This document shows positions 1 through 5,699 of a DNA stretch of 5,699 nt, piece after piece. Below the pieces are notes generated by a model. The model was not told the DNA's origin and did no database searches. It saw only the letters and a list, made by a program, of their open reading frames with translations. The DNA comes from an uncultured Bacteroidales bacterium. Lineage in GTDB: Bacteria; Bacteroidota; Bacteroidia; Bacteroidales; Muribaculaceae. The position numbers were made by a program, and so were the translations under genes. Each line of letters opens with the position of its first letter. Position 1 is the stretch's first letter. The stretch covers positions 1 through 5,699 of the forward strand of contig CALZQD010000124.1 of assembly GCA_945828175.1 (NCBI GenBank). Direction: 5' to 3'.

Positions 1-46
1 TACACACTGCATATCGTCGGCAGCGTCAGATGTGTATAAGAGACAG
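1..46 (+). other. Illumina/Nextera adapter carry-over (not genomic)
   Basis: Bases 14-46 match the 33-base Nextera read-1 adapter exactly: the TCGTCGGCAGCGTC overhang at 14-27 followed by the 19-base Tn5 mosaic end at 28-46. Bases 1-5 (TACAC) are the end of the P5 primer, and bases 6-13 (ACTGCATA) sit exactly where the i5 index belongs; I recall this as Nextera index S506. The order primer, index, adapter is that of a library molecule, so this is untrimmed technical sequence joined to the contig end. Biological sequence starts at 47. Any start codon within 1-46 is artificial. Confidence 0.98.
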
Positions 47-241
47 GACGAGCGCACATACGAGCGCGCCGTTGCACTCCGTGCCGTCACCTCTACCGAC
101 GCCATGACCGCCGACTGGGCCCACCTGCCCTACGACTTCCTTGCCAAGGTCTCGAACGAAATCATCAACACCGTCCGCGGCGTCAACCGCGTATGCTACG
201 ACATCTCCTCAAAACCACCGGCAACAATCGAATGGGAATAA
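47..241 (+). CDS. guaA: GMP synthase (glutamine-hydrolysing), C-terminal fragment
   Basis: This is the last 64 codons of guaA, cut at its 5' side by the contig end; the full protein is normally a little over 500 residues. GuaA converts XMP to GMP using ATP and ammonia released from glutamine, the last step of guanine nucleotide synthesis in the cytosol. The fragment covers the end of the C-terminal dimerisation domain. It shows the family's [20 protein letters not shown] block, the VSNEIIN segment, [19 protein letters not shown] in the final stretch, and then TAA. The C-terminal KPPATIEWE is nearly invariant in GuaA and lies near the XMP site in known structures. The amidotransferase and ATP-pyrophosphatase domains lie outside the window. 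The open frame continues upstream to a GTG at 32, but that codon is in adapter sequence and is not a start. A terminator follows 45 bases after the stop. Confidence 0.97.
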   Translation, partial: DERTYERAVALRAVTSTDAMTADWAHLPYDFLAKVSNEIINTVRGVNRVCYDISSKPPATIEWE

Positions 242-285
242 CTCTCACTAATTTTGAATGTTGAATTTTGAATTATAAGTTACTT

Positions 286-327
286 AAAGGAGCTCGAGAT
301 ACAGAAGATATTCTCGGGCTTCTTTTT
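286..327 (+). terminator. Rho-independent terminator downstream of guaA
   Basis: Bases 286-299 pair with 312-325 to give a 14-bp stem with two G-U wobbles (290/321 and 294/317) and a 12-base loop at 300-311. The core is AGCTCGAGA against TCTCGGGCT. The descending arm runs into TTTTT at 323-327, and the ascending arm begins with AAA, as expected for an intrinsic terminator. It starts 45 bases after the guaA stop and precedes the promoter region of the next operon, so it separates the two transcription units. Confidence 0.85.
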
Positions 328-329
328 AA

Positions 330-357
330 TTCAACATTCAAAATTCAACATTCAAAA
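330..357 (+). repeat. Tandem 14-bp direct repeat, two copies
   Basis: TTCAACATTCAAAA occurs at 330-343 and again, identically and without a gap, at 344-357. The reverse complement of the same unit makes up the left arm of the large inverted repeat (252-265 plus a half copy to 272). It overlaps the right arm of that inverted repeat. Function is unknown; it is too short and too few in copies to be a CRISPR array. Confidence 0.8.
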
Positions 358-369
358 TTATACAGGATA

Positions 370-395
370 ATATAACGGCAATGATGACGTTATAT
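370..395. promoter_or_regulatory. Possible operator: 8-bp inverted repeat upstream of the -7 box
   Basis: ATATAACG (370-377) and CGTTATAT (388-395) are perfect inverted copies separated by 10 bases. The centre of symmetry lies about 24 bases upstream of the TAATTTTG box at 406-413, so the palindrome covers the place where a -33 element would be. This geometry suits a dimeric DNA-binding protein that blocks or helps RNA polymerase. It is inference from symmetry alone, and AT-rich DNA makes short palindromes fairly common. Confidence 0.35.
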
Positions 396-405
396 AAATA
401 ATGTG

Positions 406-413
406 TAATTTTG
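406..413 (+). promoter_or_regulatory. Bacteroidota-type -7 promoter element
   Basis: TAATTTTG matches the TAnnTTTG consensus of the Bacteroidota primary sigma factor. It lies in AT-rich DNA after the guaA terminator and just before the first gene of a three-gene cluster, where a promoter is needed. No good TTTG or TTG is visible at the -33 distance. The expected transcription start would be around 417-419, at or just before the ATG at 419, so the transcript would have almost no leader. Confidence 0.55.
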
Positions 414-418
414 CATTT

Positions 419-2392
419 ATGAGAATCAACAGAATATTATCGGCGGGTGTGGCCGCGATGTTAGTCGCGACGGTTGTGTCGTGCGGCGGCGCAAAACTAT
501 CTGTCGCCAACGAGCAGATGGAGCGCGGCGAATATTACGACGCATCGAAGACCTACCGCAAAATCTATAACAAGCTGACCAAGCGCGAGGAACGTCCGCT
601 GCGCGGCGAAGTGGCCTACAAGATGGCCGAATGTCACCGCCTGTTGGGCCAGAGCGCCCGCGCCTCGGCGGCTTATCAGAACGCGATACGCTATGAGTGG
701 CCCGACACGTCGGCATACCTCAAATTGGCGCAGATGCTCCACGCCGAGGGCAAATATGCCCAGGCCGTGAAAGCCTACGAAGACTATCTGGTGATGAAAC
801 CCGGCGACGCATCGGCGTCGAACGGCCTCGTCGGCGCCCGCATGGGCCTCGACAAAGCCAACACGACCCGCTATGTAGTCAAAAACGCCAAACTCTTCAA
901 CTCGCGCCGCTCTGACTACGCGCCGATGTATTTCGACGCGTCGCTCGACCGCCTCTATTTCACCACGACCAACGAGAAGGTCAACGGCGCCAAGCGCAGC
1001 GAAATCAACGGCATGAAAAAGAGCGATATATGGATGGCCACGAAAGACGAACGCGGCGAATGGAAACGTCCCGAACCGGTCGAAGGCGAACTCAACACCG
1101 AAGCCGAGGAAGGGATTGTATCGTTCTCGCCCGACGGCTCGACGATGTATCTCACCCGCGCCCGTCGCGAACCCAACTCTAACACGGGCGTAGAAATCTA
1201 TACCTCGCAGCGCAGCGATGCCCAATGGAGCGCGCCCGTGAAGTTCGAGATCACGGCCGACACGCTCTCGAGCTACGGTCATCCGGCCGTGTCGCCCGAC
1301 GGTAACTGGCTCTACTTCACCTCCGACATGCCCGGCGGCTCGGGCGGCAAAGACATCTGGCGCATCAACCTGCGCGAGCGTGCCGGTTCGCTCGAGAATC
1401 TCGGCGAATGGATCAATACCCCGGGCGACGAGATGTTCCCCTATATGCGCACCGACTCGGTGATGTATTTCGCGTCGAACGGCCATCCCGGCTACGGCGG
1501 CCTCGACATCTTCCGTGCCGAGATGACACGCTCGGGCGGCTGGAGCGTCACCAACATGGGACGCCCTGTCAACTCGTCGGCCGATGACTTCGGCATCACC
1601 TTCGGCGCGGGCGAAAGCGGCTTTTTAAGCTCTAACCGCGGCGACAACCGAGGCTACGACCACCTCTACTCTTTCGAGCTTCCCGAGCTCAAGATACTCA
1701 TCAGCGGCTGGGTGCTCGACCGCGACGAAGAGCCTGTGCCCAACGCCGTGATACGCATCGTCGGCAACGACGGCAGCAACCAGAAGCAGGTGGCCCGCGA
1801 CGACGGCTCGTTCTCGTTCCCGCTCGACCGCGGCGTCAGCTATGTCATGCTCGCCGGCGCCAAAGGCTATCTCAACAGCAAACAGGAATTCACGTCGGAC
1901 ATAGCCGAAGAAGACGCCGAATATGCCGTCGACTTCATCCTCGCCTCGATCACGAAGCCAGTCGTAATCGACAATATCTTCTATGACTACGACAAGGCGA
2001 CGCTCAAGCCCGAGTCGAAGGCAGCGCTCGACGAGATGGTTCAGGTGCTCCGCGACAACCCCAACGTCACCATCGAGATGGCCTCGCACACCGACCGCCA
2101 CGGCTCTGACGAATACAATATCGGCCTGTCGGGACGCCGCGCCAAATCGGTCATCGACTACCTCATCGCCGCAGGCATCAGTCCCGACCGCCTACAGTCG
2201 CAGGGTTACGGCGAATCGCGTCCGAAGACAATCACCAAGAAGTTAGCCCGACTCTACCCGCAGTTTAAAGAAGGCGACCGCCTCACTGAGGAATTCATCG
2301 AGGCACTCTCGCCCGAAGACCAGGCCGCAGCCGACCAGATAAACCGCCGCACCGAGTTCCAGGTACTGTCAATCGATTATCAGATGTACTAA
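419..2392 (+). CDS. PorE-like OmpA-family lipoprotein (TPR, PD40 propeller, regulatory-like domain, OmpA)
   Basis: This is a predicted 657-residue outer-membrane lipoprotein that binds peptidoglycan. The start at 419 gives a clean type II signal: MRINR, a hydrophobic stretch, then lipobox VVSC with lipidated Cys22. An ATG at 401 in frame is also possible but adds MCNFAF and lies upstream of the promoter's likely start site. After Cys22 come TPR-like helices (about 27-150), a WD40-like PD40 propeller (about 160-420; SPDG blades at 237-240 and 292-295), a carboxypeptidase-regulatory-like beta domain (about 425-508) and an OmpA C-terminal domain (about 515-657). In the OmpA domain, Asp559 and Arg574 have the same 15-residue spacing as the diaminopimelate-binding pair of E. 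coli OmpA, within NxxLSxxRA. The Cys is followed by GGAK with no acidic surface-export signal, which suggests it faces the periplasm. The domain order and length match PorE (PG1058) of the Porphyromonas gingivalis type IX secretion system. Orthology is likely, but no other secretion gene is in view. It is the first gene of the operon. Confidence 0.9.
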   Translation: MRINRILSAGVAAMLVATVVSCGGAKLSVANEQMERGEYYDASKTYRKIYNKLTKREERPLRGEVAYKMAECHRLLGQSARASAAYQNAIRYEWPDTSAYLKLAQMLHAEGKYAQAVKAYEDYLVMKPGDASASNGLVGARMGLDKANTTRYVVKNAKLFNSRRSDYAPMYFDASLDRLYFTTTNEKVNGAKRSEINGMKKSDIWMATKDERGEWKRPEPVEGELNTEAEEGIVSFSPDGSTMYLTRARREPNSNTGVEIYTSQRSDAQWSAPVKFEITADTLSSYGHPAVSPDGNWLYFTSDMPGGSGGKDIWRINLRERAGSLENLGEWINTPGDEMFPYMRTDSVMYFASNGHPGYGGLDIFRAEMTRSGGWSVTNMGRPVNSSADDFGITFGAGESGFLSSNRGDNRGYDHLYSFELPELKILISGWVLDRDEEPVPNAVIRIVGNDGSNQKQVARDDGSFSFPLDRGVSYVMLAGAKGYLNSKQEFTSDIAEEDAEYAVDFILASITKPVVIDNIFYDYDKATLKPESKAALDEMVQVLRDNPNVTIEMASHTDRHGSDEYNIGLSGRRAKSVIDYLIAAGISPDRLQSQGYGESRPKTITKKLARLYPQFKEGDRLTEEFIEALSPEDQAAADQINRRTEFQVLSIDYQMY

Positions 2393-3253
2393 ATGCGATT
2401 CCGCACCGAAATAGAACAGCCCCGCGGCAGCTTCAGCATCAGTCACGACAGCGGCATCGTCATGCTCGGCTCATGCTTCACCGACAACATCGGTGGGCGT
2501 CTCGCCGCCGACGGTTTCAAGGTATGCTCGAACCCGCTCGGGCCACTCTACAACCCGCTCTCGCTGGCCGACTGCGTCGATAAACTCATCGACGGCTACC
2601 GCTACACGGCTGACGACATATACCTTGACAGCCAAGGTCTCGGCCACTGCCTCGACTACGCGTCGCGCTACAGCGGCAGCGACCGCGAGACGCTGCTCGA
2701 CCGGGTAAACAGCGATTTCGACACACTGAAAGCCGCCTTCGCCGAGGCCGACACGCTGATAATAACCTTCGGCTCGGCCCACGGCTACTATATGGCCGAC
2801 GGCAGCCGGCAGCTTCCCGTGGGCAACTGCCACAAACTCGACGACCGACTCTTCGAGCAGCGGATGATTGACTGCGAGGTGATAAGCGCCGCATGGGATC
2901 CGCTGCTTCGCGAACTCAGCGCCGCCGGCAAGCGCGTCATCCTGACGGTCAGCCCTATACGCCATCTCGCCTATGGCCTTGCAGGCAACTCGCTGACGAA
3001 AGCCAGGCTGCTGCTTGCCTGCGAGCGACTTAGACAGTACGCCAACTATTTCCCGGCTTTCGAGATCATGCTCGACGACCTGCGCGACTACCGCTTCTAT
3101 GACGCCGACATGAAACACCCGACGGCCGTAGCCATCGACTATATATACGAAATCTTCGGCAAGACATACTTCAGCGACGCCACTGCCGCCAAAGCCCTTG
3201 CCTGCCGTCGTATCACTAAAACCGCACAACACCGCCCCATCAGGCAGGACTAA
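2393..3253 (+). CDS. GSCFA-domain protein, SGNH-like putative hydrolase
   Basis: This is a 286-residue protein of the GSCFA family, whose biochemical role is not established. The naming motif appears as GSCFTDNIG at residues 26-34. Other family blocks are NPLGPLYNP, ITFGSAHGYY (124-133), GNCHK (144-148), TVSPIRHL (185-192) and LRDYRFYDADMKHP near the end. By analogy with the SGNH/GDSL superfamily, Ser27 and the DxxH pair Asp239/His242 are candidate catalytic residues; this is inference. There is no signal peptide or membrane segment, so it is probably cytosolic. The length appears a little short for the family because the tail after the DxxH block is brief. The ATG immediately follows the TAA of the lipoprotein gene with no intervening base, which points to translational coupling. 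It ends in tandem stops, TAA TAG. Its place between an envelope lipoprotein and a D-alanine/peptidoglycan enzyme suggests an envelope role, but the substrate cannot be read from the sequence. Confidence 0.92.
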   Translation: MRFRTEIEQPRGSFSISHDSGIVMLGSCFTDNIGGRLAADGFKVCSNPLGPLYNPLSLADCVDKLIDGYRYTADDIYLDSQGLGHCLDYASRYSGSDRETLLDRVNSDFDTLKAAFAEADTLIITFGSAHGYYMADGSRQLPVGNCHKLDDRLFEQRMIDCEVISAAWDPLLRELSAAGKRVILTVSPIRHLAYGLAGNSLTKARLLLACERLRQYANYFPAFEIMLDDLRDYRFYDADMKHPTAVAIDYIYEIFGKTYFSDATAAKALACRRITKTAQHRPIRQD

Positions 3254-3264
3254 TAGATACAGAA

Positions 3265-5610
3265 ATGAACGCAAAGCTCTCGACATTAGCAACATATTGC
3301 GGAGTCACAAACGACTCCGACAGAGAAATCAGAACCTTATTGACAGATAGCCGCTCGAGTGCCGACACCGCCGACGCTCTTTTTTTTGCGATACGCACCG
3401 ACGTCAACGACGGCCACCGCTATCTCTCCGACCTCTACCGCCGCGGCGTCAGAGCCTTCGTCGTCGACCACATCCCCGACATCATGCGCCACGCCGCTGA
3501 CGCCGACTTCATCGTCGTCGACGACGTCAGCCGCGCCCTTAAGCAGATAGCCCGTCGCGTCAGACAGGAGTTCACGATACCCGTCGTCGGCATCACCGGC
3601 AGCCGCGGCAAAACCGTCGTCAAAGAGCTGCTCTACCATGCGCTGACGAAGGCCGGAGTCAAGGTTGCGAGGAGTCCGCGCAGCTGGAACTCGCAGCTCG
3701 GCGTACCCCTGTCGGTCTGGCAGCTCGAAGCTGACACCGAGGTCGCCGTCTTCGAGGCAGGCATCGACCGCGCAGGTCAGATGGCCGACCTCGCCGAAAT
3801 AATCAGTCCGACAATAGGCATCCTCACCGAAATCACCGCAGAGCACGACAACGGCTTCACCTCGCGCGAAGAGAAAATCGTCGAAAAAGCCGCTCTCTTC
3901 GCCGGATGCGACACGATAATCTGCCCTGCCGCCGACACCGTCGCCTGCGACATCATCAGAAACCTCTACCCCGCCAAGACGGTCGTCTGCGTCGCCTCGG
4001 GCGACAATCTCAACCGCTCGCTCGCAGGCGCCGCCCTCAAGGCACTCGGCTACGACCCCGCGCTCGCCGAGGACGTCGACGAAGTGTCGACGCGCCTCGA
4101 TGTATACGACGGCGTCAACAACTGCCTGATGATCTACGACGAGTTCAGCAACGACCTCGACTCGGTCGGCCGCGCCCTCGACTTCATGATGCGCCGAGCC
4201 ACGACATCGCGCCGCAATACCCTCATAATCGGCGATCTCTTCCATCGCGCCGACGCCGACACCGCCGAGCTCTACCGCCGGCTCGCCGATATGCTCAAAT
4301 CGCGCGGCATCGACCGCATCATCGCCATCGGCGGGGAAATCGGCCGTCACGCCGACGTCTTCGACCCGATGATTGCAACTGAATTTGTCAGCGACGCTGC
4401 CGCCTTTATCAGAGACTACGACATGTCGCGCTTCGACAGCGAGCTCATCCTCATCAAAGGCGACAAAGATTTCGCCGCCATCAAAGATTTACTCGAAAAG
4501 CCGCGCCACCAGACGATTTTCGAGGTTAACCTCGACTCGGTCGTCCACAACTACAACGCCTTCAAGAGCCTCGTCAAACCTTCGACAGGAATCATCGCCA
4601 TGGTCAAGGCATCGGCCTACGGCACCGGAGCCCTCGAGATAGCCAAGACGCTGCAGAGCCAGGGTGCGTCGTATCTCGCCGTGGCCGTCGTCGAAGAAGG
4701 CGTGGCGCTGCGCCGCGCCGGCATCACAATGCCGATTATGGTGCTCAACCCCATGACGACCAACTATCAGGCATTGTTCAACTACCGCCTCGAGCCGGCC
4801 GTCTTCTCGCTGCGCGAACTCGACATACTCCTCGAACACGCGCGGCTCCACGACATGCACGGCTATCCGATCCACGTCAAGCTCGACACCGGCATGCACC
4901 GCGTCGGCTTCATCCCCTCTGAAATCGACGCCCTCGCCAAGGTGCTGAACGCTACCGACCGCGTCACGACCTCTTCGGTCTTCTCGCACCTCGCCACAGC
5001 CGACTGCCTCGACGAGAACACCTATACCCAAAGCCAGTTTGACGCCTTCGAGATGATGACCGGACGCCTCGCCTCGCTGCTGAAAAACAGTTTCAAGCGC
5101 CACATACTCAACACCGCCGGCATCATGCGTTTCCCCGAGCATCAGTATGACTTCGTGCGCCTCGGCATCGGCCTCTACGGCATCTCGCCGCTGCCGCCCG
5201 AGGAGACACGCATCGACCTGCGCCCCGTCGCCTGCCTCAGCTCGACCGTCATATCGCTCAAGAACTGGGACGCCGACACCACCATCGGCTACTCGCGCCG
5301 CGGCCGCGTCGAAGCGCCATCGGTCATCGCCACGATACCCATCGGCTATGCCGACGGCATCGACCGCCACTTCGGCTGCGGCCACAGCCGCTTCATAGTC
5401 AACGGCAAAGCCTGCCCGACGATAGGCAACATCTGCATGGACCTCTGCATGATCGACGTCACCGGCGCCGACGCCAAAATCGGCGACCGCGTCGAGATTT
5501 TCGGCAAAGACGCCCCGATCGAGGCCCTCGCCGAAGCCCGCGGCACGATACCCTACGAGATACTGACCTCGGTGTCGCCCCGCGTCCACCGAATCTACTT
5601 CCGCGAGTAA
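3265..5610 (+). CDS. alr: Bifunctional MurF-like ligase / alanine racemase fusion
   Basis: This is a 781-residue fusion. The N-terminal half (about 1-412) is MurF-like; MurF joins D-Ala-D-Ala to UDP-MurNAc-tripeptide. It shows LLTDSRS (25-31), the P-loop GITGSRGKT (109-117; Lys116), Glu164 in FEAGI, His194, Lys208 as the likely carbamylated lysine, Arg277 and Asp292. The C-terminal half (about 418-781) is a complete alanine racemase that interconverts L- and D-alanine with PLP. It has the PLP lysine Lys448 in AMVKASAYGTG, the HVKLDTGMHRVGF block, NTAGIMRF, VRLGIGLYG, catalytic Tyr695 in IGYADG, and NICMD. The fusion is characteristic of Bacteroidota. Compared with remembered Bacteroides fusions it lacks roughly 40-45 residues in the MurF middle domain after residue about 225. 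It also has Arg114 for the Asn of GSNGKT, and DEFSND (292-297) in place of the usual DSYNSD. The racemase function is well supported; ligase activity is less certain. The gene starts 11 bases after the GSCFA stop, with an A-rich leader and no Shine-Dalgarno site. It is last in the operon. Confidence 0.95.
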   Translation: MNAKLSTLATYCGVTNDSDREIRTLLTDSRSSADTADALFFAIRTDVNDGHRYLSDLYRRGVRAFVVDHIPDIMRHAADADFIVVDDVSRALKQIARRVRQEFTIPVVGITGSRGKTVVKELLYHALTKAGVKVARSPRSWNSQLGVPLSVWQLEADTEVAVFEAGIDRAGQMADLAEIISPTIGILTEITAEHDNGFTSREEKIVEKAALFAGCDTIICPAADTVACDIIRNLYPAKTVVCVASGDNLNRSLAGAALKALGYDPALAEDVDEVSTRLDVYDGVNNCLMIYDEFSNDLDSVGRALDFMMRRATTSRRNTLIIGDLFHRADADTAELYRRLADMLKSRGIDRIIAIGGEIGRHADVFDPMIATEFVSDAAAFIRDYDMSRFDSELILIKGDKDFAAIKDLLEKPRHQTIFEVNLDSVVHNYNAFKSLVKPSTGIIAMVKASAYGTGALEIAKTLQSQGASYLAVAVVEEGVALRRAGITMPIMVLNPMTTNYQALFNYRLEPAVFSLRELDILLEHARLHDMHGYPIHVKLDTGMHRVGFIPSEIDALAKVLNATDRVTTSSVFSHLATADCLDENTYTQSQFDAFEMMTGRLASLLKNSFKRHILNTAGIMRFPEHQYDFVRLGIGLYGISPLPPEETRIDLRPVACLSSTVISLKNWDADTTIGYSRRGRVEAPSVIATIPIGYADGIDRHFGCGHSRFIVNGKACPTIGNICMDLCMIDVTGADAKIGDRVEIFGKDAPIEALAEARGTIPYEILTSVSPRVHRIYFRE
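3380..3387 (+). repeat. T8 homopolymer within the MurF half
   Basis: Eight consecutive T bases encode the end of Leu and two Phe codons (CTT TTT TTT) near residue 40 of the fusion protein, in the family's conserved LFFA segment. The rest of this gene mostly uses CTC and TTC for Leu and Phe, so the run stands out. Homopolymers of this length can slip during replication, transcription or sequencing. The reading frame shown here is intact. Confidence 0.7.
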
Positions 5611-5699
5611 ACGGACCTCGACCGGCCACGACTGTTTTACAGATATTTAGAGCCTGTTTCATAATAAATGTTAAAGCAGAGGCGGGCAGTCATTGAGCA
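5611..5699. other. Noncoding tail downstream of the racemase gene
   Basis: These 89 bases after the TAA contain no supported gene. Only a weak 4-bp stem with a 3-base loop is visible (CTGT 5632-5635 with ACAG 5639-5642). It has no T tract, so it is not a convincing terminator. The second half is more AT-rich. The operon terminator may lie beyond the window end. Confidence 0.6.

Larger units (their letters stand above)
249..360. repeat. Perfect 25-bp inverted repeat enclosing the guaA terminator
   Basis: Bases 249-273 are the exact reverse complement of 336-360 (25 of 25), separated by 62 bases. Both arms are built from the AT-rich motif TTTTGAATGTTGAA or its complement. The right side carries an extra tandem copy, and the left arm holds about one and a half copies. 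The arms enclose the terminator hairpin at 286-327, so the region can fold as a hairpin within a long stem. Such arms could belong to a dispersed intergenic repeat family or a small non-autonomous mobile element. No flanking target duplication was recognised, so mobility is unproven. Confidence 0.85.

Noticed and set aside
32..241. A small complete 69-codon gene starting with GTG at 32
   Set aside because: The first 15 bases of this frame lie in Nextera adapter. The genuine part is the 3' end of guaA from 47.
330..357. Tandem repeat as a CRISPR remnant
   Set aside because: The 14-bp units are directly adjacent with no spacer, there are only two copies, and no cas gene is present.
401..418. 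ATG at 401 as the start of the OmpA-family lipoprotein
   Set aside because: It adds MCNFAF before the typical MRINR signal start and overlaps the promoter element at 406-413. The ATG at 419 gives a better lipoprotein signal peptide.
497..1486. Long minus-strand open frame (329 codons) opposite the lipoprotein gene, and similar ones at 2471-3295, 3337-4350 and 4489-5589
   Set aside because: All lie opposite well-recognised genes, have low-complexity translations rich in V, G, A, D, E and R, and show no family motifs. They follow from the GC-rich, C-ending codon bias of the plus strand.
3513..3526. Perfect 14-bp palindrome CGTCGTCGACGACG
   Set aside because: It lies inside the MurF coding region and is explained by Val-Val-Asp-Asp codons with GTC and GAC usage.
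3906..4382. Plus-strand 158-codon frame inside the MurF half
   Set aside because: Its Arg/Pro-rich translation is the out-of-frame reading of a GC-rich gene whose true frame has clear MurF motifs.
5632..5642. Small hairpin after the racemase gene as an operon terminator
   Set aside because: The stem is only 4 bp with a 3-base loop and no T tract follows.

Overview
The window looks like one end of an assembled contig from a Bacteroidota genome, most likely order Bacteroidales and a fairly GC-rich member such as a Muribaculaceae-like lineage (inference; no marker gene fixes the family). The evidence is a fused MurF-alanine racemase, a GSCFA-family protein, a TPR/beta-propeller/OmpA lipoprotein of the PorE type, genes without Shine-Dalgarno sites, and a TAnnTTTG-type promoter element. 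Coding DNA is GC-rich with C-ending codons, while the one sizeable intergenic region is strongly AT-rich.

Layout. Bases 1-46 are not genomic. They are the end of an Illumina P5 primer, an 8-base index and the complete Nextera read-1 transposon end. Genomic DNA starts at 47, inside the 3' end of guaA (GMP synthase; last 64 codons). Bases 242-418 form an AT-rich intergenic region. It holds a rho-independent terminator for guaA nested inside a perfect 25-bp inverted repeat, a second small inverted repeat, and a promoter-like -7 element immediately before the next gene. Three genes then run in the same direction and almost without gaps: an outer-membrane, peptidoglycan-anchored OmpA-family lipoprotein (419-2392), a GSCFA-domain protein (2393-3253, starting at the base after the previous stop) and a bifunctional MurF/alanine racemase (3265-5610, 11 bases further on). 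The last 89 bases are noncoding, with no convincing signal.

How the genes fit together. The three-gene cluster is probably one operon concerned with the cell envelope. The fusion protein makes D-alanine and belongs to the branch that adds D-Ala-D-Ala to the peptidoglycan precursor. The OmpA domain of the lipoprotein keeps the Asp/Arg pair that grips diaminopimelate in peptidoglycan. The GSCFA protein is an SGNH-like putative hydrolase of unknown substrate placed between them. guaA belongs to purine synthesis and is separated from the operon by the terminator.

I did not find a clearly new biological system. The points most worth following are the adapter carry-over, the altered and shortened MurF half of the fusion protein, the nested palindromic intergenic element, and a promoter so close to its start codon that the mRNA may be leaderless.
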